Assembly: GCA_015680685.1 (NCBI GenBank)
Contig: MNCI01015020.1
Location: 1 to 59,030 of the forward strand
Length of the DNA stretch: 59,030 bases
Direction of reading: 5' to 3'
Source of the DNA: Gnetum montanum
Taxonomy: Eukaryota; Streptophyta; Gnetopsida; Gnetales; Gnetaceae
Shown here: piece after piece, positions 12,854-23,210 of the stretch
Position numbering within the stretch: the first letter of the stretch is position 1
How the letters are laid out: each line of letters begins with the position of its first letter
Translations under genes and position numbers: made by a program
Notes under the pieces: model-generated
Databases searched by the model: none
What the model saw: only the letters and a program-made list of their open reading frames with translations
What the model was told of the DNA's origin: nothing

Positions 12854-13053
12854 TGAAAGAGGCACTAGGGGTAGACTGTATAGTCCAGCAAATTTTCTAT
12901 CTTCTAGGCTGACAAGTTTGCTACACCCTCTAACCTACCCAACTTGACACTTGACCCGACTAACGATCTACCCAGGGACCATGTTAGGAGCTGTTGAAAG
13001 TGTTCAGGATGAGTGAAATAGTTCGGTAAGTTTTCTAACTGCGAGACCTGCTA

Positions 13054-13340
13054 TGTTACGCTACATAGCGTAGTAGATGTTACGTTGCATAGCGTAGCAC
13101 AGCGTAGCGAAAACACAAAACACCAAAGTGTCCCAACAGTGAACTCAACAAGTCTCAGGACTTTTTAGCATGAAAGACATGGTTGCAGTTGCTTGCCTAG
13201 CCATGCCTTAGATAGGTATTCTCAACTTTCAAGCAAGATTTCTTTCAAGAATGGTGACTAAGCTATGCTATGCTATGCATTGTAGCACAATGTAGCATGC
13301 AAGTTTCTACGCTAGACTGATACGTTCGATGGCGTAAATA
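13054..13340. repeat. Cluster of CATAGCGTAG / GCTACGCTATG motifs in the 5' LTR
   Basis: Short partly palindromic words such as TTACGCTACATAGCGTAG, GCATAGCGTAGCACAGCG and CTATGCTATGCTATGCA recur at about 13054, 13079, 13263 and 13312. Related words recur in the 3' LTR and just before it. They are not simple tandem repeats, since spacing varies. Confidence 0.7.
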
Positions 13341-13750
13341 GCGTAACACTCACGTGAGAGCCCTAAGACATCTTCAGTTAGCTCCAGAACTTGTTAGCAA
13401 TGGTCACTCTCATCCCGGAATCCCTTCAAAGGAAAAAAATCAGCAAGCTTGCTTTGTTTTGCACCCCCTAACTATCCCCAAAGTTGTTCCTACGCTTTGA
13501 CCCTACTCGCAAGAGTAAGGAAGACATAGTCCTAGAGCACAAGCTCCAATTTGCATTCATTGTTGGCATCTTTCCTTGTAACAAATATGATAGTTCACTG
13601 GACTCTGGCACATGCAACACGAATGGTATGATCATAGCGTAGCAGGCTCTACATCTGACATTACACAGCAGCATGGCATAGTCACATTTGCACTCTGTGG
13701 GACCCAGGACACATGGCATCCAAACCACATTTTTCTCCTACTCCTAGCCA

Positions 13751-13758
13751 TATAAATA
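13751..13758 (+). promoter_or_regulatory. TATA box of element C 5' LTR
   Basis: TATAAATA in the context CCATATAAATACCC; it is conserved at 24668-24675 in the 3' LTR. Confidence 0.55.
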
Positions 13759-14349
13759 CCCTGGCGAACAATGTTCAAAGGGTTGGCCTTTGGACTCATC
13801 TTTCCTGTGGTTGGCTTTTGGAATTTTTAGCGTGTTTGGCTTTTTGAGCATGTTTAGCATTCTGGCATTTTGGCTTCTTGGCAATTAGCTATGACAAGGA
13901 GACTGGCAAGCAGAAGGCTCTTGGTAGCAAGTTGTTGACATCAATTTAAGGAGTTGTGATCATACTTCTTCATTGCAAGCTGTGCCTATATGCATTGCCA
14001 TCTGTTGTACACCTTCTTCAGTCAAGCAAAGATTAGATCCCTCGATCTTGGGGCGGTGCACTTTCTCACTCAAACTTGTTTCATTTTTGTTTTTCTATTT
14101 TCATATTTTTTACTATTCTCCATCAGTTTACATCTTACGCTTATCCCTCCGCTAGCACATAACATCTTTAAAACAATCATTTACGGAAGGTTATTGTACA
14201 CTGATTAAGTCCCTGTCTGATCGACTAGACCTTTTAGGGCACCCCATTTCTATTTACCCCAGCATAACCCTCGCATAGATCTGGGGTTACATTGTACATC
14301 TGGTAACCTCTTAGTGTTCCAACCATCGACATTTTCAATCGCTACAGTT

Positions 14350-14372
14350 TTTGGCGCTAGAAGGAGGGCCTT
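14350..14372 (+). promoter_or_regulatory. Primer-binding-site-like sequence of element C
   Basis: Directly after the 5' LTR lies TTGGCGCTAGAAGGAGGGCC. A close version, TTTTGGTGCTAGAAGGAGGG, follows the family S LTR at 57062. Position argues for a minus-strand primer site; I cannot name the tRNA. Confidence 0.5.
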
Positions 14373-14700
14373 TGGTGCCCTTTTCTCATATCATGGGTAA
14401 TTCTGCATGCTGTCTGTAACTCATCACCTACTAGCATAGACGTGACACCCTTGTGGTTGTCTACAGACCGTGTGGTGCAAAATGGTCACAACGAAGGTTC
14501 CTTTGGGACCCAGCAGGACGAAAGCCTCCAAGAGTTTACTATACCACATTTGCTCTGTTCACTACCCTATGCTGCTTGCAACTCGTGCAACGTAGCAAAC
14601 CTTCTAGCATAACACTCTTACTTAGCATAGTAGGTGTAACCCTAGTGTACCCAGTTTTAGTTTCTCTCTTTTATAGTTTCCATCTTACAATAGAAGATGA

Positions 14701-17603
14701 TTCCTACAACCACTGCCACCACCACCTTGAACCTGGAGGTTCCCTACTTGATCCAAAGCACGAAAAGTCCCAAGTGGCCACTCAGCCCAGTGCTGGCACC
14801 ATGTCAATCCCTTAGACTATGGCACCTATCACCCGAGTGCTTGGCATAAGATGCAGACCGATATGATTTCCTTTGTGCAAAAGTCCAAGCGAATCTACCC
14901 TTGGATCACCAGGAACTCAAGGACAAATGTAACTTTGAGTTCCTCCACTAGAACGGGAGGGAGTTCATCCCTGCCCCTAACATCATCATCCTGTTGATTG
15001 AAGCATATTAATGGATCTTAGCCTAGTTGATGTGAAACAGTAGGTCTAGGGAACAGGACATAGCATCCCACTACAATGAAGCGTTCTAGGACAAACAAGA
15101 AGACTTGGACTCCCACTTCGAAGGTAGTGGCCAAACCTACACTACAGCTATCTCTCCCACCACTATATTTTAGTTGAACTTGCTCTTTGCTTCTGCCTCC
15201 TTCATGGTTACCAAAACCCTTCCATAATCCACACCTTTGTCAGCCATGGGTAGCCATCCCATACATTCAACATACCAGCAAGTGGGCCCTTCAACTTCTT
15301 TCCCAGTTACCCTTTCTTCCTAGTCTTCCCCAGCATTGTACCCAATGTCAGTCATGGCTATGCCACCATACGTGCACACTCTACCCATGTCACAGTCACA
15401 TGTGAGCTTCACCCCTGGTCCCTCATCTGCACCCGTCCCATCACTAGTAGCTAACCTAGTCTCAACCACATGGTGGGTGCCAACCACTTCTTTCCCTATT
15501 GCGCAACCTTCTTAAATGTCGCACTACATGCAACCCCAAGTGCACCAGCTTTCATACATAGTACAACCAAACACAGAGCTATGGGTCGCCTTGCCAACCA
15601 TGCAAACTACCAACCCCACAGCACCACCAACAGCACCATCCACTGGGTGGTGGACCACCCAAGCAGCACCACTTGCTAGAGCAACTCCAATGGTGCCCCC
15701 CATGGGATAGGCTATCATACCAATAGCATCACATATGATGGCTACTCAGGCAGCCTCACAACCACCTGCAACATCTTTGGGTCTAGATCAAGCTTTCCAA
15801 CTCATCCATACCCAAATTGAAGAAATCAAGCAGCTTAAAGCCACCGATTTTGACACTGTACAGATCATGTACTTTTACCATGACAACCCAATTAGCCTAG
15901 CCATCCCCATGCTTACGTTGCCCCCTAGGATGCCACTTCCTCAATTTACAAAATACAACAAGGAGGGTAATCCCAACACACATTTGGTAATGTTTAGATC
16001 TGAATCTCTATTGTTGCAACAATGGCCACACATCATCATCCATGTCTTTGTTATGTCTCTCATAGGCAAGGCTTTGGACTGGTACCGTGTGATTCCACGC
16101 ACCTCAATCTCTCCCCTAGAGGAACTGCTAAGTCAATTCGTGACCCGCTTCAAGTACAACTTGAAACCAGAGGTCACACTAGATTTGCTTATGAGCATCA
16201 AGCAAGACCTGCTGGAATCTGTGTAGAGATTCATACAGTGGTGGAGCATCACCTTGAATGAGATATGTGAGCCTATCACTGAGGCCCACTTGTTGGCCAT
16301 CTTCAAGGGAGCAGTAAATGACTTCATTAAGTCTAAGCTTTATTACCTAGCTCCATGCTCTCTTAGCCAAGCTTTTTCTTAGACCAAGAGCATCCAGGAC
16401 ATAGTTAAAGCTAGCAAAGACTCGGCCTATGTCAAACACAAAAACACACACATCAAAAAGGACAACGAGAAGGGTAAGGCCCCAACAACCACCATGGTTG
16501 TTGTGGCTAACAAGACCAAACCCAACAATAGCAACAACAAAAAGGCACCGACTACACTCGCTAACACCACATCTAGCTCAAGAAACACTGGTCAGCCCTC
16601 AACATCAGCACCTAAGGCACCAACCCAACCTAGGCCCAACTTCAAGTGTAAGGATTGCTCCAAGTATTCCTCCTTGCCCATTAAGCCTTCAAAACTTCTG
16701 AAGCAACTATTGAGGGCTGGTTGTATACCACATAAACAGATGTCGGAGGAAGCAATTAAACTTCATCAATAGTACTGTAAACTTCTTAGGAACCCCTCCT
16801 TGGCCACCCCCAATGAGCCACCAATCCCTAAGAACTTTAGGCTAGAATGTTTTTGTGACTATCACCAACTGTGTGGTCACAACACAGATGACTATTTAGC
16901 ATTGAAAGATGATATCCAACACATGATCGATCAAGGCAAGCTGGTCTTGGATGAAAGTAGTCCTATTCGCCCTGAGAATCAATCAATGCATGTTTACAAA
17001 GACCCCCTAAATGCCAACAATGCTGGGTGCACAATCAATGTCATTGGCATTAACAACAATCTAGAACCACCACAACAACCATTTGTGGTGCGTGTGCCTC
17101 CCCGTAATGCAACAATCTTGACAACAACAAAAGTAACATTACAACAACCTTTTGTCCTTAAGGTTCCTCCTCAAACATCTGCCCTTGCACCATTTATGCT
17201 CAAAGTTGCACCATTTCCTATGCTAATACAACAGGCATCATTTGTCATCAAGGTGTCGAAACATTCAAACCCCTCTACCATACAAAGCCAAGCCACAAAA
17301 ATTGCACTGCAGCCTTCCCATTCGAAAAAACAGGAAGAGCGTTTAGCAGAAAAGATGGCTAAGGAATGCACTAAGTTAGGTTCCCCCAAGCCTACCCCCT
17401 TAGCCTCAAAGCCCATGGCCCCTTCTTCATCAACAACCTATAACAATGCATGCATGCAATTATCACCTTCCTACCTGAGAAAGCCTAGCTCTCAACCTAA
17501 AACTTCCCCTCCTAGGGAGATCTGTCTCCTAGGAAGAATGGAGGAGGTAAGGGGTAACAAACAACAAGATGGTAGGCAGGGTCTTCTCAACATCCTCACG
17601 TAA
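14701..17603 (+). pseudogene. Gag polyprotein of element C
   Basis: A largely continuous reading frame with scattered stops runs through this span. An N-terminal part (14800-15000) contains a segment like RYDFLCAKVQANLPLDHQEL. A long Pro/Thr/Ser-rich linker follows (15180-15730). The retrotransposon gag core is at 15880-16400 with ALDWYRVIP and LEELLSQFVTRFKY, matching the W-Y...L...F..RF pattern of plant gypsy gags. From 16800 the frame gives CFCDYHQLCGHNTDDYLALK, a degenerate CxYHxxxGHxTxxCxxL motif, then DDIQHMIDQGKL, a pair usual before the protease in Tat-like elements. A Gln/Pro-rich tail follows. Stops are mostly TAG and TAA in place of Gln codons. Gag packages element RNA into virus-like particles. 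Family call firm; inactive. Confidence 0.75.
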
Positions 17604-17636
17604 GTTAAACAGGCTATGAAATAGAAAAGTACAACT

Positions 17637-18398
17637 TTGAGCTTTTATGACTTCGTAATGACTTCCACTACGCACTACGAGGCCATGGTTTGCATGTTAA
17701 CATCCATTCCAGTTAACAAAAACATGCCAGCTGAGGAGAAAGTGATCCACACTGTCATGCTTCCCTCTATAGCCAAGGAACCATTGCCAGATCAGTTGAC
17801 ATTTCATGATAAGTCCATTAAGGATGACCCTGAAAAGGGTCAGGTGACAACATCACCCATGTTCATCACAATTCAGGTTGGCCAGTACAAGATCCGAAAG
17901 GTACACGTTGATGATGGGGCTACTACAAATGTCATTCCATTTCCCATAGTGGACAAACTGGGTTTGGTTGATCAAATCAAGCCCATGGCAACTTCGTGCC
18001 TGAAATCATTCAATGAAGCATGTGTAGTGGTAAAGGGAACTATCCACATTAACTTTGTAGAAAGGAACAAATTCCCCATAAGCATGGTGTTCATCATGAT
18101 GGAAGATATGCCCGGGTTCAACCTGATCTTGGAGAGGTCATGGTTAGCCCAATTAAGGGTTGTCTCTTCACCCATACATCAAGAGATCCACCTACCGTAT
18201 GCGGGTGGGGAAGTGGTGATCTATGGTGATAAAGTGGCTGCCCAAGCAATAAACAACATTGACATGGAGCATGCCTTAGAGATAGTAATCTCTGAAAATG
18301 AAACATCTATTCCTATTGAAACTACTTGTTTGACTAATGAGCCAGCCAAAAACTCTGACTCAGACAAGGAAACTATGTGGGCTGAGTTTTCTTTCTAG
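17637..18398 (+). pseudogene. Retropepsin-like aspartic protease of element C
   Basis: This is a 253-residue open frame, one of the longest in the window. Residues about 92-105 read KVHVDDGATTNVIPF, corresponding to the retropepsin active site (D-S/T/D-G-A/S followed by a hydrophobic strand) in the form seen in plant gypsy proteases (VDxGAxxNVxP). About 70 residues on, GFNLILERSWL corresponds to the ILGRxWL flap-to-helix motif; the expected Gly is Glu, a change likely to impair folding. It follows gag with a short shifted interval. No RT follows: the frame closes and repeats begin. The protease would process gag. Confidence 0.75.
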
Positions 18399-18529
18399 GT
18401 GGCAGACAACAACATAGAAGAATACCAAAACAAAGCCTCTCGGCCATACACTTCACCTTGCCCACGATGGGTTAGCAAAAAATTGCATAATTAAAGATTG
18501 TCTCTAGTTCAGCTCAAATTCTTGGCTTC

Positions 18530-18765
18530 ATTATCTTCTTCCATCTTAATTTTAGCATTACGTTTACTATTTACATTATCTTCACTTTTAGCACCATGTT
18601 AACAGTTTGCATTATGTTCATTTCTTTCGACAGTACAATCACTTTTTACATTATTTCAATTCTTTGCATCATGTCCATTATTTGCATCTACATTGTCTCT
18701 ACTATTTATATTATGTCCACTGTTTACATTATAGCTATTTCTTGCATTGATTCTACTGCTTTGGC
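18530..18765. repeat. Degenerate T-rich repeats (TTTGCATTATGTCCA-like)
   Basis: Words such as TTTGCATTATGTTCA, TTTGCATCATGTCCA, TTTATATTATGTCCA and TTTACATTATAGC recur with irregular spacing. They begin soon after the protease frame closes and lead into the 29-bp minisatellite. Confidence 0.6.
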
Positions 18766-18926
18766 CCGAGATTACCTTAAACTAGCACCGTGGCCCAGAA
18801 TGGCCTTAAACTAGCACCGTGGCCTAAGATGGCCTTAAACTAGCATTGTGGCCCGAGATGGCCTTAAACTAGCACCGCGGCCCAGAATGGCCTTAAACTA
18901 CCATTGCGGCTTGCTAAGGCCTAAAA
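18766..18926. repeat. 29-bp minisatellite inside element C
   Basis: Unit ACTAGCACCGTGGCCCAGAA plus TGGCCTTAA starts at 18781, 18810, 18839, 18868 and (degenerate) 18897, giving five copies in exact 29-bp register. Degenerate copies with GGCCTGAAATGGCCTAAAAC continue at 18990-19066. A 29-bp period is not a multiple of three, so it is not a protein repeat. Confidence 0.9.
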
Positions 18927-19235
18927 CTGGCCATTCAACTTCTCCAAAAACAATATAAAAATCTTTTTTTATCATTAATCAATAATCCAAAATGGCCTTA
19001 AACTATGACTACAGTGGCCTGAAATGGCCTAAAACTAGCGATGGCCTGAAATGGCCTAAAACTAAAACAAGAAGCTTCCAAGGGGCCCAAAGATACAAAG
19101 AATAAAAATAAATTTAATACATTAACCAAAGTGAAATAAATTTTTTCAAATTATATTCTTCATTCAATGCCAGTGAATAATGTTCATAAAGAATTTAAAT
19201 CCAAAAAGCAAAAATAAAAATCCTGGGTTGCCACA

Positions 19236-22200
19236 CTATGAATCTTTACCAACATCCCCATTTCCTGCTCCACTAGGTTCTACATCTTCATTTGGGTCTT
19301 GCATAAGACAAAAAAAAACAATGAATCAAAGCTACAACAAAGGCTTGCATAAAATGAACTATGACACAATGAAAAAGTGACTAACCTGAGATGGCTCCAC
19401 ATCCATTTCAGAGGGTATCCTATCCATGCCAGCTGCAAGACGTCACAGGATCTCCTCCTTAGTGATGTTGGCCCAATTCCCATCTCCCAGATCAGCACTC
19501 GTTCCAACTTTCCCTTTTTCCACAGTTGTCCATCTGGGTGGGCCTAGGGAAAAGGTGGTGATGGTGGTCTCCTCGACAGGTAGAGTCATTTCCCTTTCAG
19601 GAGACTCACTGACCATCACCTATTACATGAACTTCTCATAAGCCTCGAAAGTACCAATGACATCAAGGAATAGCTCATGGGTATGCAACTTAACCAAAGC
19701 ATCCCAGTATTGTTTATGATAGGTGGCACATTCCATTTTATACATGTGCTTATGATTCTTTTGTGCCTATCCCCATTCATAAACCTTTGCACTATAATCC
19801 TTCTAGTCTTGGTTCTTCTAGGCTATAAGGTCCATCTACATGCGTTGTTCAATGATCTCGTGAGTGGCCTCATTTTTACTTTGTATGGCTATCCAATATC
19901 TTTCATAGTTAATGAATATTATATGCCAACTGCCATTGCAGGTTTCACAAGCCAATAAAAATTCATTTCTAGAGTAGAGGTCCCCCACCTTAGTGGTTAG
20001 GTTGGCCTTCTCTTTCTCAAATTTCTGTACCCACTTTTAAAGGTCCTCATTCACATGCCTACACTCCCATAAGGAGCATGTCGAGTACACTGCACATTTA
20101 CTTGCTTCATCGTATATGTGATGAGGTACCTTGGCTACCTCTGGTGGAAGTTTGAGCACAATGTCGACCTCAACATCTTGCTTAGGATCCCACTTGAGAT
20201 GAGAGGTTTCCAATCGTACATGGGAGAGTGTTAATCACAATGACATAGCAAAATTGCAACAATGTAGAGATCCTAGCATAGAAATTTTAACATACCAATC
20301 TTAGGATTGATTTGCCTTAGGCAATCAATCATGTCATCGACCACCCTCTCCATAAAAGTAAATTTTTCAAGGGTCTTGGTCCAGGGCCGAAGACAAATTG
20401 AGGAAGAAGGACCAAGGCATCAACAGTGGTGTCCACTGCACAATAAAACATGTTAGCAATGGAGAGGAAAACAATAAAGATAATGAAAAATAACAAATGA
20501 CAGTGCAAAGCTCCTACCCAGCAAACCCTTAGGGGTGATAGTGGGGGGATCACTTATCAATGCACTATCAAGCAAGTGGTCAAACTTACCAACATCAAAT
20601 TGTAGCCCCTCTATTTCTAGCTGATTCCAAAGTGCCACGATGTCCTTGACACTCATGTGACCCTTGGGTACTGAACCACATTCTGCAAATAAGTCATTGG
20701 CAGGGGCCTCTTCCTCTCTGGAAGGGGCCTCTTCTTCTGCGGCTGGGGCCTTTTCTTCTTCTTCAGTAGGTGCCCTGCTCTAGGGGCAAGGCCTCTTCCT
20801 CTGATAACACAGGATCAAGATAAGTAGGACACTTGATCATAAAACAAGTGCTATGCTATGCTAATTAAACAATTAAATACACTTACCAATTAGGGGTTGC
20901 ACTCTGCAAACTTTGATTCACAGCTTTTTTCCCTCTCTTCATTCGTACAAGGAGGTTCTTCTATAGGGTGAGACTTCTTATGCTGCAACCTAGTCTTCAC
21001 TATTTCTGCAATGGGGCATTCCCTCCTTAACACATTTCTCATGTTAATAGGAGGTGCCTCCCTCACACTGTCCTGGGCATGAAATGGTCATGCCACTCAA
21101 TCCCTCATCATTATTGAAAGTGATTCCCAGATAGCTTCTAGGGAGTCCTGGGATCGGATGGTGCAGAAAACCTAATAAATCCATGGCTTAGATATCTGGT
21201 TATGATCTTGCTATACCCAGGTGCCATTTTCATAGACCACCAAGAATTCTATGAACCGTCGCAAGCAAGCTACGAAAAAGGCATAGTACACATTGAAATG
21301 AGAGTCTAGATTCTCACAAAGCTTGACTATTTCAACATGTAAGCCTTCGAAAAGGTACTTGGCCTAGTTATAATGGGTCCCTTCCTCCATGACCTTCCTC
21401 ATTATCCAAGCCTACTCTACCCCAAGGATTTTCCATTGGAAGAGTAGCTTAGGAAAGGCACAAGCACAAAAGATAGGGTAAACCATTTAGGCCACTGCTA
21501 ACTTGACCTTGTGGATGTAAAACCCTTTCGATCCTTGCTTGTCCCTAGCCATTCCTCAATATCCCCTTGATGGTTTACATCTTTCTTAGATTTTTCTCCT
21601 ATAGGGAGACCATCAGAAGGGACACTAACAAGATCCACAAATAGTTGGTCGTTAATTTCAAACACCACCTGCACATTCTGAACATGTGTGCAGAAGCAAT
21701 CAGCCTTCTCAAAGAAAGAATCAGGTAGGGAAAGCATTTCTGCAGCTAGGACACTTGGATTTATAGCCAAAAATAAATCCATGAGCCCAGCCTTCTGAAT
21801 GTTATGAATAAGGGTGGCTAGAGCCCCATTGCATAGCAAATGCTGAGTCTCATTCACCTCCTTGTACTTAAAGAAGAGGTTGGTCTCGTCACGTCCATAG
21901 GTTATCATTATGACCTCTTGGGATTCCCTCACTACTGCACCAATTAGCAACAAATAAGAAAGTTAACAAAAGCAAAAGCACATCATCACTTGAACACGTA
22001 ATAACAAATGCACAATTTAACATACCAGGTTTAAACGGCGTAGGAATTGGTGGAAGTTCCACCAGAACATCTTCAACGGTAATCAGTCAGCACGATGCCC
22101 ATTTGCTATGCAGCTAGCCAACTTCCTTACATTTTTCATAGAACTTGGAATACCTAGATGCATAGGTTTTAAAATCAAGCCTAAGTTGTTCTATAACACT

Positions 22201-22704
22201 AGCAATCATGTTCCCAGTAGAGGAGAACTCTTGTAGAGCTGTTTGGGCCAACGCTAATGTATCCGTGTTACCGTGAAGACCACCCTCATTGATATAAAAC
22301 CTAGCAACATGCAAGAACATGGTAAGCATTTTTTTTCTAGCATAACATGCTAAAATACCTTCATAGGACTTACTTGCTAGCACAATAAATAGTTCCAGGT
22401 GGGTTCTAAAAGAAGGTGCCCATGTGATGGGCAACGTACAACATGTTGTATAAATGGTAGAATTTGTATTCGGGCATGTCCTTTATCCAACTTCGATACC
22501 TCAAGTCCCTTGGGCCTTGGTTTGAGCCTTCTACCCCTTTGCTCCTAATCAACCCATCGACCATGAACTTCAAAATGCCCCGGTCTTCCCTGGGTAATAA
22601 TGTTTCTGTAAGTATAGCCGTTATCTCCACCAATAAGTGTGACCACACAATCACACTAAAATGGCAAAGGAGGAACTTTATGAAGTTCCATGTACCCTTC
22701 TGAA
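19236..22704 (-). pseudogene. Antisense, intron-containing gene carried in element C, product unknown
   Basis: Read on the minus strand, six candidate GT-AG introns occur: 22301-22373, 21935-22025, 20801-20886, 20436-20517, about 20193-20295, and 19298-19385 (73-103 nt, donors such as GTAAGT, GTATGT, GTTAGT; acceptors such as TTTTATTGTGCAG). The first four join exons in frame. The first exon (to 22704, broken by the n) encodes a hydrophobic HFSVIVWSHLLVEIT stretch. The third (20887-21934) encodes ADCFCTHVQNVQVVFEIND and, after one frameshift, AKYLFEGLHVEIVKLCEN and CLRRFIEFLVVYENGTWV. The fourth has Glu/Ala/Pro repeats, then WNQLEIEGLQFDVGKFDHLL. The sixth looks like a coiled coil. The last ends GNGDVGKDS with TAG at 19236-19238. 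Several in-frame stops and shifts show decay. I do not recognise the family; a plant mobile domain-like protein is only a guess. Confidence 0.6.
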
Positions 22705-22705
22705 N
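22705..22705. other. Single-n scaffold join
   Basis: One n lies between the 5' exon of the antisense gene and the 3' LTR region. The length missing here is unknown, so the start of the antisense gene may be lost. Confidence 0.9.
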
Positions 22706-22819
22706 GGTTCGCTAAGGTAGCATAGGACTCCTACCACCTCAAGGATGATCAGAACGGGTTTCAACATGACCCTACATGACAAAGCATCAAACGTTAGCAC
22801 TATGCTCAAGTAATGATCA

Positions 22820-23130
22820 CTGGTGTAGCATAGCATAACCCTCCGTTTACAAGTTTTCCTTTAACATGAAATAATACATCCCGAATAAAATTGAGTTAAA
22901 CATTACATGTAGCCTAGCAAAGTGTCATACGCAGCGTAGCATAGTAACTAAGCCCCACGTAGCATAGCGTAGCAGGTGCCCCCTACGATGTAACAGTTAT
23001 GTGTTGCACAGCACAACATACCAGACATGCCTTGTACAACATAGCATAATAGTTACTTTTTGCAGAAGGGTGATAGCTACATTATGCACAATGTAGCAAG
23101 ACGACTACACCTCGTGTAGCATAGCAATAG
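22820..23130. repeat. Dense GTAGCATAGC motif cluster before the 3' LTR
   Basis: Words GTGTAGCATAGCATAAC, GCAGCGTAGCATAG, CACGTAGCATAGCGTAGC and CGTGTAGCATAGCAA fall within about 300 bp. The cluster lies upstream of the antisense gene, where its promoter would be, and is like that inside the LTRs. Confidence 0.7.
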
Positions 23131-23210
23131 AACAAGTACAACAGATGCAACAGAACAAGTAGTGTAATAATAAAACAAGTGTTGCAGTGTTGCAGTGTTA
23201 CAGTGTTGCA

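Larger units (their letters stand above)
12854..14346 (+). repeat. 5' LTR of element C
   Basis: It aligns with 23211-25263 from TGAAAGAGGC to GCTACA, including the TATA region and the Ty-rich 3' end. It lacks about 560 bp present in the 3' LTR (23432-24006), with the gap falling between copies of the GCATAGCGTAG motif. Confidence 0.75.

Noticed and set aside
13054-13340. CRISPR-like array from recurring short words
   Set aside because: Spacing is irregular, words vary, and the context is a plant LTR.
15524-15718. Minus-strand frame rich in Gly/Ala/Val
   Set aside because: Complement of the Pro/Thr-rich gag linker of element C.
18596-18814. 72-codon plus frame rich in Ile/Ser/Tyr
   Set aside because: It translates the T-rich repeats and runs into the minisatellite; no sign of a protein.
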